DNA from: Clostridiaceae bacterium
Lineage (GTDB): Bacteria > Bacillota > Clostridia > Saccharofermentanales > UBA5734
Length of the DNA stretch: 5,240 nucleotides
Direction of reading: 5' to 3'
Assembly (NCBI GenBank): GCA_012727965.1
Contig: JAAYFZ010000322.1
Coordinates: forward strand, 1-5,240
How positions within the stretch are numbered: the stretch's first letter is position 1; every line of letters starts with the position of its first letter. This document shows, piece by piece, positions 1 to 5,240 of the stretch. A model generated the notes under the pieces. That model saw nothing but the letters and a program-made list of their open reading frames with translations, made no database searches and was not told where the DNA came from. Position numbers and translations under genes: made by a program.

Positions 1-769
1 GAGCCTTGCGTGCCGATCCGGTCAGTTCTCTCGGGTGGTTGAAATGAGTGTTGATCCAGAGGCTCTCATACTTCTCCAGAACAGCAACAAGTTCATCGGT
101 TATGCGGTAAGGCAGAACTACCGGAGTTCTTGTTCCTATTCTCACGACCTCAACATGTTCGATCGCCGTAACTTCTGCCAGTATCCAATCGATATATTCA
201 TCCGACAGCATGAAAGGATCACCGCCAGAGAGCAAAACATCCCTGATGGCGGGATTATTTCGTATATATTCGATCCCGGCAAGGATTTGATCGCGGCAAG
301 GTATATTGTCGCGGTCGCCAACCTTGCGTTTACGGGTACAGTGGCGGCAGTACATGGCACAGGTGTTGCTTACATGCAGCAACACACGGTCAGGGTACCG
401 ATGAGTTAGTCCCGGCACCGGACTGTCACGATCCTCTGCCAGAGGATCATTCATATCATGACTGGAGATGTGAAGCTCACGTACATCGGGAAAAGCCTGC
501 TTAAAAACGGGATCGTTTTCAAGATCATCAGCATCTACAAGCGAAAGATAATAGGGGGTTATCGACATCGGAAATTTCTCCAGAGTCTGCTCGATCTTAG
601 ATCTCATTTCAGGCTCAAAAGTCCGGTCGAATATTTTTTCGACCATGCCAATATCTTTGACAGCATGCCTCATCTGCCAATGCCAGTCATGCCATTTATC
701 GAGACTGGCCGTCGTGAATTTATTGCCCTGCATCCTGTTTCTGATCATTTGAATATCCGTGGTGTTCAT
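1..769 (-). CDS. kamA: Lysine/glutamate 2,3-aminomutase family radical SAM protein (KamA-like), 3' end outside window
   Basis: Reading the minus strand from the ATG at 769-767 gives 256 codons that stay open to the window edge; family members are about 415 residues, so roughly the last 160 are missing. The family moves an alpha-amino group to the beta carbon using S-adenosylmethionine, a [4Fe-4S] cluster and pyridoxal phosphate, in the cytoplasm. Visible: an N-terminal DWHWQMR segment near 28-34, MSITPYYLSL near 68-77, DSPVPGLTHRYPDRVLL near 115-131, the cluster motif CAMYCRHC with cysteines 137, 141 and 144, Arg146 at the family's substrate-carboxylate position, the SAM-binding SGGD at 181-184, RIGTRTPVVLP at 210-220 and WINTHFNHP at 238-246. 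The start is chosen because AGGAGG lies six bases upstream. The residues that separate lysine from glutamate specificity, and the PLP lysine, lie in the missing part, so substrate is undecided. No acetyltransferase partner (ablB) is in the window. Confidence 0.93.
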   Translation of the reverse strand, partial: MNTTDIQMIRNRMQGNKFTTASLDKWHDWHWQMRHAVKDIGMVEKIFDRTFEPEMRSKIEQTLEKFPMSITPYYLSLVDADDLENDPVFKQAFPDVRELHISSHDMNDPLAEDRDSPVPGLTHRYPDRVLLHVSNTCAMYCRHCTRKRKVGDRDNIPCRDQILAGIEYIRNNPAIRDVLLSGGDPFMLSDEYIDWILAEVTAIEHVEVVRIGTRTPVVLPYRITDELVAVLEKYESLWINTHFNHPRELTGSARKA

Positions 770-775
770 TTTCTT

Positions 776-781
776 CCTCCT
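776..781 (-). promoter_or_regulatory. Ribosome binding site of kamA
   Basis: A perfect AGGAGG on the minus strand, six bases before the ATG at 769. It decides the start in favour of this ATG over the in-frame Met codons 8 and 13. Confidence 0.85.
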
Positions 782-806
782 CATTTTGGCACAAATAAAC
801 CAGGCC

Positions 807-828
807 GCTTATAAAACATCATATAAGC
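807..828. repeat. Inverted repeat upstream of kamA, possible operator or leader hairpin
   Basis: Perfect 7-base arms GCTTATA (807-813) and TATAAGC (822-828) separated by 8 bases, 38 bases upstream of the kamA start. It overlaps or closely follows the candidate kamA -10 elements, so it could be a repressor site, or a weak AT-rich hairpin in the leader. Binding partner unknown. Confidence 0.45.
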
Positions 829-850
829 AGCCAAATCTAATGTAATTATA
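818..850 (-). promoter_or_regulatory. Candidate kamA promoter elements
   Basis: Two alternatives are seen on the minus strand. One is ATTACA (846-841) with a 17-base spacer to TATGAT (823-818), matching 4/6 and 5/6 of the sigma-70/sigma-A consensus. The other is a perfect TATAAT (850-845), but the hexamer 17 bases upstream of it (AAATTT, 873-868) is poor; a TTGTAA (877-872) sits at an overlong 21 bases. In either case the start point would lie between the inverted repeat at 807-828 and the coding region or just before that repeat. Confidence 0.35.
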
Positions 851-916
851 TTAATCTGCTAATTGCGAAATTTACAATCTCTGATAACTCTATTACCCTT
901 TCTTTTAAGAGTAGAA

Positions 917-937
917 GCCTTGATGCTTATCCAAGGC
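917..937. repeat. Short hairpin-forming inverted repeat
   Basis: Perfect arms GCCTTG (917-922) and CAAGGC (932-937) with a 9-base loop, standing out in an AT-rich stretch. Neither strand has a T-run right after it, so it is not a normal intrinsic terminator. Function unknown. Confidence 0.35.
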
Positions 938-1098
938 AAATACGCATGTTATTTTATCATCATACTGGCATACCGTCAATGCTTAGCAGGTTGTCTGTGC
1001 TTGTAAATGTCCAATACAGGCCTGCGAAGCCTTTAAAATAAGCATTATCAGCTTAGTTCTTTTACAATCTGGCAATAATTGTTCACAGACAGTTACGC

Positions 1099-1123
1099 TT
1101 CTATCAGAAATCAGCGGATAGAA
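1099..1123. repeat. Inverted repeat in the ftsH upstream region
   Basis: Perfect 7-base arms TTCTATC (1099-1105) and GATAGAA (1117-1123) separated by 11 bases, followed at once by a second small one, ATTAG-TCT-CTAAT (1123-1135). A weak promoter candidate, TTGTTC (1079-1084) and TATCAG (1102-1107) with 17 bases between, overlaps the left arm. This could be a protein-binding site for ftsH control. Confidence 0.35.
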
Positions 1124-1150
1124 TTAGTCTCTAATGAAAATATTGCAAAA

Positions 1151-1168
1151 TGACAAAATAATTTGTCA
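1151..1168. promoter_or_regulatory. Palindromic operator candidate upstream of ftsH
   Basis: TGACAAA (1151-1157), four bases ATAA, then TTTGTCA (1162-1168): perfect 7-base arms in a compact 18-base palindrome, ending 30 bases before the ftsH start and 15 before its ribosome binding site. The size, symmetry and position suit a dimeric helix-turn-helix repressor. It does not match the CIRCE, CtsR, Rex or Fur consensus as I know them, so the regulator is not named. Confidence 0.5.
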
Positions 1169-1183
1169 CAGATATGACCTGAT

Positions 1184-1189
1184 GAGGAG
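1184..1189 (+). promoter_or_regulatory. Ribosome binding site of ftsH
   Basis: GAGGAG on the plus strand, nine bases before the ATG at 1199. It supports that start, which also gives the short cytoplasmic N-terminus expected before the first membrane segment. Confidence 0.8.
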
Positions 1190-1198
1190 TTAGCTTAA

Positions 1199-3025
1199 AT
1201 GCAAGAACAAAAAACACCAAAAAAACCATTAATCTATTATGCAATTATCGCTTTTACAGCCCTGATGCTGCTGAACACTTTTATCTTCCCGACCCTTCTG
1301 CAGCGGGATATTACAGAAACAGATTACAGTGCTTTTTTAACACATCTCGATGAGAACAAAATACAGAAGTTTGAGCTTGACGATCAGACTATATTTTATG
1401 TAGCCGAGGTCGAAGGCGAGGAGAAGCTTTTCACTACTGGCGCTATGCCTGACCCGGACTTAACCAATAGGCTTAAGGCTGCAGGAGTTGAATTCACACG
1501 CATCGTGCCTCAGGAAGCTTCACCTATTGTTAGTTTCATAGCAAGTTGGGTATTACCGCTTCTGATTTTCTTCTTCCTGGGTCGCCTGCTCATGGGCTAT
1601 ATGCAGAAAAAAACCGGCGGTGCAAATGCCATGACCTTCGGCAAATCAAATGCCAAGGTCTATGTCCAGGCACAAACCGGCAAAACCTTCGAGGATGTTG
1701 CCGGTCAAGACGAAGCCAAGGAAGCTCTGAACGAGATCGTTGATTTCCTTCATAATCCCGGTCGCTATGCCGGTATCGGCGCCAGACTGCCAAAAGGCGC
1801 TCTGCTCGTTGGCCCTCCGGGTACAGGTAAAACTCTTTTGGCTCAGGCGGTTGCCGGCGAAGCCAATGTACCTTTTTTCTCAATTTCCGGATCTGAATTC
1901 GTCGAAATGTTTGTCGGTATGGGCGCTGCGAAAGTCAGAGACCTTTTTAAACAGGCTGGCGACAAAGCTCCATGTATCGTCTTCATCGATGAGATCGATA
2001 CGATCGGCAAGAAGAGAGATGGCGCCGGTGGTTTCAGCGGCGGCAATGACGAACGTGAACAAACACTTAATCAGCTGCTGACAGAGATGGATGGTTTCGA
2101 CGGACGCAAGGGCGTTGTTATCCTGGCTGCGACCAATAGACCAGACAGCCTGGACAAAGCACTGCTAAGACCTGGGCGTTTCGACAGACGTATACCTGTA
2201 GAGCTGCCGGATCTGGCTGGTCGTGAAGCCATACTTAAGGTCCATTCTCAGAATGTTAAAATAGATCCTGATGTCGACTGTCTTAGTATAGCCAGAGCTA
2301 CTGCCGGAGCCTCCGGTGCCGATCTGGCAAATATGATAAACGAGGCAGCTCTGCGCGCCGTTCGTCTGGGACGCGAACGCGTAATTCAGTCAGATCTCGA
2401 GGAGAGCGTTGAGGTAATTCTTGCCGGTCATCAGCGTAAAAACGCTGCTATCCAGCCCAAGGAGAAGGAGATCATTGCCTATCATGAGATCGGCCATGCA
2501 TTGGTTGCCTCCTGCCAGACGGATTCAGCCCCGGTACATAAGATCACTATCATACCCAGGACCTCTGGAGCTCTTGGCTATACGATGCAGGTCGCAGAAA
2601 ATGATCAGGTGCTGATGAGCCGCGAAGAAATATTCAATAAGATCGTTACTTATACAGGCGGCCGCGCCGCGGAGGAGATAATTTTTAACACTATGACCTC
2701 AGGCGCCGCAAACGACATAGAGCAGGCGACTAAGCTCGCCCGCTCCATGATTACAAGATTCGGTATGAGTGAACACTTCGACATGATGGCTCTGGAAACT
2801 ACCAGTAATGTTTATCTTGGCGGCGAATCCCAGCTGCTTGTATCAGCTCAGACTGCCGCCGCGATCGATGACGAAGTTCTAGGTTTGATCCGCAAAGCGC
2901 ATCAGAAGGCTTCTGAGATATTGCGATCGAATATTGACAAGCTTCATGAGCTTTCAAAGTTCCTGCTTGAGAAGGAAACGATCACAGGTGAGGAATTCAA
3001 TAATATTCTCCAGTGCGATGCCTGA
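1199..3025 (+). CDS. ftsH: ATP-dependent zinc metalloprotease FtsH
   Basis: A complete 608-residue membrane AAA+ protease, within the family's usual range of about 600-680. FtsH forms hexamers in the cytoplasmic membrane and uses ATP to unfold and degrade misassembled membrane proteins and selected soluble regulators. Membrane segments lie at about 11-32 and 109-134, with a small external domain of about 75 residues between them. The AAA+ domain shows Walker A GPPGTGKT (205-212), pore loop FVG (238-240), Walker B VFIDEID (261-267) and the second region of homology with likely arginine fingers Arg327 and Arg330. The peptidase domain has HEIGH at 429-433 (His429, Glu430, His433) and the expected third zinc ligand Asp506 in SGAAND. 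All catalytic residues are present. HEIGH in place of the commoner HEAGH is a conservative change. The usual Firmicutes neighbours tilS and hpt are not upstream; the gene stands alone and its stop codon abuts that of the convergent lipoprotein gene. Confidence 0.98.
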   Translation: MQEQKTPKKPLIYYAIIAFTALMLLNTFIFPTLLQRDITETDYSAFLTHLDENKIQKFELDDQTIFYVAEVEGEEKLFTTGAMPDPDLTNRLKAAGVEFTRIVPQEASPIVSFIASWVLPLLIFFFLGRLLMGYMQKKTGGANAMTFGKSNAKVYVQAQTGKTFEDVAGQDEAKEALNEIVDFLHNPGRYAGIGARLPKGALLVGPPGTGKTLLAQAVAGEANVPFFSISGSEFVEMFVGMGAAKVRDLFKQAGDKAPCIVFIDEIDTIGKKRDGAGGFSGGNDEREQTLNQLLTEMDGFDGRKGVVILAATNRPDSLDKALLRPGRFDRRIPVELPDLAGREAILKVHSQNVKIDPDVDCLSIARATAGASGADLANMINEAALRAVRLGRERVIQSDLEESVEVILAGHQRKNAAIQPKEKEIIAYHEIGHALVASCQTDSAPVHKITIIPRTSGALGYTMQVAENDQVLMSREEIFNKIVTYTGGRAAEEIIFNTMTSGAANDIEQATKLARSMITRFGMSEHFDMMALETTSNVYLGGESQLLVSAQTAAAIDDEVLGLIRKAHQKASEILRSNIDKLHELSKFLLEKETITGEEFNNILQCDA

Positions 3026-3853
3026 TCACTCAATCCTGAAGCTCTCCAGCATCTGAGTGTAGCGGCTGCCATGGCCTTCCTCGGCCTCCAGGAAATAACC
3101 ACCGTAGAAGAAGAAGCTGCCGCCCCTGCCATCATCAATAACAGTTATGGCAATAACCTCGCTGTCCCAGTTATGACCGGAAACAACCGTGACCTTCTGG
3201 CCGGGCAGATTATCAACTCCAATTATCACTGCCATTGGTTCACTAGCCTTAGCAGAAAGTTTCTGCTCAGCTTCTGCCGTTAGCTCTGAAAAAGCTTTTT
3301 CTGCTGACATGTCGGCGAAGTATCCCACCTGCATGTAGATATCAGGCAAGGCGTCTGCCGGTGTCACGGGCATGTACTCATCTACACTTATTGCGGAATC
3401 AAATCGGCTGCTGGTTTCAACTACCTTGTAACGATCTTTATCGTAATACATGGAGTAACCCAGCTTGCTCATATAGAGATTTGTAACGATCTGCTCGGGC
3501 ATACCCTCGAGCTCGATAGTAATAGAAGATTGTTCCGGACGCGGCTCCTTGGTTGGAGCTGTTGTTTCAGTTGGTTCTGTTGTGATCTCACTGTCGGTGG
3601 CATCTGTTTCGTCAGTCTGCTCTGGTTCCGTCTCTGATGTTTCGGGTTCTGTCGTTGTTTCAGTTGTTTCAGTAGTTGTCTCACCCGGGGTGACATCTGT
3701 ATCCTCAGTGTTCGTAACCGCACCTGTTTCAACAGGTGATCTCAGACAACCAGTCATCATTAAGGAAGCAGCCGTCATTATGGCTATTACCAGGACTGTC
3801 AGTCTGCCTATCCTCATTTTTTTAGAGGTTTTCTTGTTGTTATTTGTTTTCAT
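3026..3853 (-). CDS. Secreted lipoprotein with Thr/Glu-rich tether, unknown function
   Basis: A complete 275-residue protein that I do not recognise. It begins with a Lys/Arg-rich n-region (7-17), a hydrophobic stretch (18-33) and a lipobox-like MTGC, making Cys36 the probable lipidated residue; Met at -3 is less common than Leu but the rest fits. Residues about 43-104 are an extended linker made almost only of Thr, Glu, Asp, Pro and Ser, as seen in Gram-positive surface lipoproteins that hold a domain away from the membrane. A folded domain follows (about 110-275), with GYSMYYDKDRYKVVE near 132-146, mixed hydrophobic beta-like stretches, and a C-terminal YTQMLESFRIE. It contains no cysteine after Cys36 and no catalytic motif that I can identify. 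The start is supported by AAAGGAG eight bases upstream. It lies 109 bases downstream of the histidine kinase on the same strand, so a role in sensing or in the envelope response is plausible but inferred. Confidence 0.85.
   Translation of the reverse strand: MKTNNNKKTSKKMRIGRLTVLVIAIMTAASLMMTGCLRSPVETGAVTNTEDTDVTPGETTTETTETTTEPETSETEPEQTDETDATDSEITTEPTETTAPTKEPRPEQSSITIELEGMPEQIVTNLYMSKLGYSMYYDKDRYKVVETSSRFDSAISVDEYMPVTPADALPDIYMQVGYFADMSAEKAFSELTAEAEQKLSAKASEPMAVIIGVDNLPGQKVTVVSGHNWDSEVIAITVIDDGRGGSFFFYGGYFLEAEEGHGSRYTQMLESFRIE
3721..3738. repeat. 18-base palindrome inside the lipoprotein coding region
   Basis: Arms CACCTGTT (3721-3728) and AACAGGTG (3731-3738) are perfectly complementary around two central bases. 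It covers codons just after the lipobox, about 39-44. It could be an intragenic protein site or an mRNA hairpin, or only a by-product of the coding sequence. Confidence 0.4.
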
Positions 3854-3861
3854 AGTTCTTT

Positions 3862-3868
3862 CTCCTTT
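3862..3868 (-). promoter_or_regulatory. Ribosome binding site of the lipoprotein gene
   Basis: AAAGGAG on the minus strand, eight bases before the ATG at 3853. It directly touches the foot of the inverted repeat at 3869-3927, so a structure there could affect ribosome access. Confidence 0.8.
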
Positions 3869-3927
3869 CGAAACAGCATCTGCTGTAATCTCTTACTGTG
3901 ATTACAGTTTAGCAACCGGCTGTTTCG
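3869..3927 (-). promoter_or_regulatory. Nested inverted repeats in the lipoprotein leader
   Basis: An outer pair of perfect 9-base arms, CGAAACAGC (3869-3877) and GCTGTTTCG (3919-3927), encloses an inner pair of perfect 8-base arms, CTGTAATC (3883-3890) and GATTACAG (3900-3907), with a 9-base loop. On the minus strand the element follows the kinase gene and ends at the lipoprotein Shine-Dalgarno sequence. A competing hairpin is possible: ACAGC-AGAT-GCTGT (3886-3873), which shares bases with both the outer and inner stems. There is no T-run after it, so a plain terminator is unlikely. An RNA leader control element or stabilising processing site fits best. Confidence 0.5.
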
Positions 3928-3936
3928 TGGTAAGCA

Positions 3937-3958
3937 CATAGTTGTATCAGAGTTGTAT
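3937..3958 (-). promoter_or_regulatory. Tandem 11-base direct repeat, candidate response regulator site
   Basis: On the minus strand ATACAACTCTG (3958-3948) is followed without a gap by ATACAACTATG (3947-3937), 10 of 11 bases identical. A repeat period of one helical turn is characteristic of OmpR/PhoB-family response regulators binding head to tail. It lies just downstream of the kinase stop and about 84 bases upstream of the lipoprotein start. Weak promoter-like hexamers follow (CTTACC at 3934-3929 and TAAACT at 3911-3906, 17 bases apart), as expected for an activated promoter. Confidence 0.45.
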
Positions 3959-3962
3959 ATTC

Positions 3963-5240
3963 TTAAGAAGGAAAACGAAAACGAATCACAGTCCCTTGGC
4001 CGGGTTTTGACTCTGCTAAGAGATTACCTTCGTGTCTGACAGCGATCTCACGGCAGAGAGCAAGTCCAAGTCCGACACCGCCAGTCTTGCGCGAACGCGA
4101 TTTGTCTGCACGATAAAACGGTTCGAAGATTTGGCCTATATGCTCCGGCTCAATTCCTCGACCCTGATCTTCGACATAAATTTCGATCATGCTGTCGCTT
4201 AGCCGCTGGGAACCGACAGTTATCACTGTGCCTTCAGCTGATGCAGCAATCGAATTTCTAACCAGGTTGGATAGAAGCAGAAGTAAAAGAGCCCGGTCTG
4301 CTCTAGCATCTGAAGCAGCGGATGCTATCTTTATCTCGACTCCTTGTTCCCGCAATGCCGGCATCATCGTCTGCGCCAGCTCAGCAAACACCTGATCAAG
4401 CTTAAGTGATTCGAGTTTCAGCTCTTCCTTGCGTGACAGTATCAGAGTCATCAGACGATCATAGAGCTCACGCAAGCGCTTGGCTTCGCGCTCGATTACT
4501 TCGGCTGCATTGTTTTTCTGTTCTTCATTCATTTTTGCCTGCTGAAGCAGCGAAGCATATCCTTGTATCGATGTCAGTGGTGTATTCATTTCATGTGTCA
4601 GATTGTCGATGAATTGCTGACGTTGCTCTGCCAGCTGTTCGAGCTCCTGCTCACGTTGCCGCACCGATTCGCTCATTTTGTTAAAAGCACGGGTCAAGTC
4701 AGCTGTTTCATCACTGCTCTCAGAAACGATCCTGCTATAATGTCCATCTGCTATCTGCACTGCTGCCTCGCCGAGCTTCTCGAGCGGCCTGGTAAGTCTT
4801 CTGGCCAGAGCATAGGCAGCAAGCCCAAGTACAATTGCGCTGATAATATCTATCATGATAAAAGCCTGGATCATCGAAGTTCTTCTTGTATAGATTTCAT
4901 TGATGTCACGAGTATAGATCAACAAATAATCAGGGTCGCCTGTCAATTGGCTGCTGACATGCATCAGTCTTGTTTTAGTTCCATCTATCTCCTGCGTGCT
5001 GATTGCGGCTTTTTGTACGAAGCCTGTTGTCCCTGTATCTGCATTTTGTGATTCTGTTGTCTGCTCTGACTGCTCATTTTCGATATTAACAGGCTGCAGC
5101 AGCGACGGATCAAGTTCATTTGGATCAAGCGAACCAAACATGTCGCTCGTACTGATACGATAAAGATCAAGATCAATATCAAGCGAACCATAATATGCTG
5201 AATAGCGCTGCATCAGAGGTCCTGGATCCTCAGGCATGCC
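3963..5240 (-). CDS. Membrane sensor histidine kinase (HAMP, HisKA, HATPase), N-terminus outside window
   Basis: The frame is open to the window edge; the Met at 5237 is preceded by an in-frame Gly codon and gives no first membrane segment, so it is not the true start. Numbering from that Met, residues 1-121 are an external sensor region, with a polar low-complexity stretch at 52-72. A membrane segment follows at about 122-144, then HAMP (about 145-197), a coiled connector, and an H-box THEMNTPLTSIQGYA with phospho-acceptor His215. The ATP-binding domain has N-box Asn324 and Asn328, G1 DQGRG (357-361), F-box FEPFYR (371-376) and G2 GGVGLGLAL (386-394). All key residues are intact. The protein autophosphorylates and passes phosphate to a response regulator, expected upstream beyond 5240. 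The orthodox OmpR-partner (class I) architecture matches the direct repeat just after its stop. The signal sensed cannot be told from sequence. Confidence 0.95.
   Translation of the reverse strand, partial: GMPEDPGPLMQRYSAYYGSLDIDLDLYRISTSDMFGSLDPNELDPSLLQPVNIENEQSEQTTESQNADTGTTGFVQKAAISTQEIDGTKTRLMHVSSQLTGDPDYLLIYTRDINEIYTRRTSMIQAFIMIDIISAIVLGLAAYALARRLTRPLEKLGEAAVQIADGHYSRIVSESSDETADLTRAFNKMSESVRQREQELEQLAEQRQQFIDNLTHEMNTPLTSIQGYASLLQQAKMNEEQKNNAAEVIEREAKRLRELYDRLMTLILSRKEELKLESLKLDQVFAELAQTMMPALREQGVEIKIASAASDARADRALLLLLLSNLVRNSIAASAEGTVITVGSQRLSDSMIEIYVEDQGRGIEPEHIGQIFEPFYRADKSRSRKTGGVGLGLALCREIAVRHEGNLLAESKPGQGTVIRFRFPS

Larger units (their letters stand above)
782..1183. other. AT-rich divergent intergenic region between kamA and ftsH
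   Basis: About 400 bases between the two divergent ribosome binding sites hold no open frame with a credible start and no recognisable RNA gene. I looked for a lysine riboswitch on the kamA side and for CIRCE or CtsR heat-shock operators on the ftsH side and saw none. The region holds several inverted repeats (listed separately), a perfect TATAAT on the kamA strand, and an exact 10-base repeat TTTACAATCT at 871-880 and 1061-1070. Both promoters must lie here. Confidence 0.75.

Noticed and set aside
35..814. Plus-strand open frames at 35-409 and 458-814
   Set aside because: They lie antisense to a clear KamA coding region with all family motifs; their translations show no family features.
770..1000. 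Lysine riboswitch upstream of the aminomutase gene
   Set aside because: I saw none of the conserved lysine-riboswitch core elements on the minus strand, only short AT-rich dyads.
871..1070. Exact 10-base repeat TTTACAATCT at 871-880 and 1061-1070 as a paired regulatory site
   Set aside because: Copies are 190 bases apart in AT-rich DNA with no further similarity; chance is a sufficient explanation.
1590..1883. Minus-strand open frame of 97 codons inside ftsH
   Set aside because: It is antisense to the conserved AAA+ region of FtsH and rich in Arg/His/Trp, as is typical of shadow frames.
3869..3927. Intrinsic terminator for the histidine kinase gene
   Set aside because: The stem is followed by AAAGGAG and not by a T-run on the minus strand; the loop is large and nested.
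3549..3941. Plus-strand Val/Ser-rich open frame of 130 codons with a hydrophobic tail
   Set aside because: It is the complement of the Thr/Glu-rich linker and signal peptide of the lipoprotein; repetitive codons on one strand produce a stop-free frame on the other.
4563..5051. Plus-strand open frame of 162 codons with many cysteines
   Set aside because: It is antisense to the histidine kinase, which carries all expected catalytic motifs; its own sequence resembles no family and I see no good ribosome binding site.
5235..5237. Met codon at 5237 as the true start of the kinase
   Set aside because: The frame stays open to the window edge and a start here would leave out the first membrane segment that this architecture needs.

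Overview
The window looks like chromosome of a Gram-positive anaerobe of the Clostridia type. This rests on strong AGGAGG-type ribosome binding sites, a clostridial-looking lysine/glutamate 2,3-aminomutase, an FtsH with the HEIGH form of the zinc motif, and a lipoprotein with a long Thr/Glu-rich tether. Base composition is moderate. Genus cannot be named from the sequence alone. No mobile element, CRISPR array, tRNA or rRNA is seen.

Layout. Positions 1-769 (minus) hold the first 256 codons of a KamA-family radical SAM aminomutase whose 3' end is outside the window. It needs no intact stop in the window, and the plus-strand open frames over it are shadows. Positions 770-1198 are a 429-base AT-rich divergent intergenic region with several inverted repeats and candidate promoter elements but no gene. 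Positions 1199-3025 (plus) are a complete ftsH. Positions 3026-3853 (minus) are a complete gene for an unrecognised secreted lipoprotein, convergent with ftsH with zero bases between the two stop codons. Positions 3854-3962 are a short intergenic region dense in structure: an 11-base tandem direct repeat and a nested inverted repeat ending at the lipoprotein Shine-Dalgarno sequence. Positions 3963-5240 (minus) are the sensor, transmembrane, HAMP and catalytic parts of a membrane histidine kinase whose N-terminus lies beyond the window.

How the genes may work together. KamA and FtsH are divergent and have no obvious functional link. The kinase and the lipoprotein are on the same strand and probably form one envelope-related unit, with a cognate response regulator expected just beyond position 5240. 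The tandem repeat between them has the spacing typical of OmpR-family response regulator sites, so the lipoprotein may be both a neighbour and a target of the two-component system. That is inference. No clearly new multi-gene system is visible; the least ordinary part is the lipoprotein gene with its leader.
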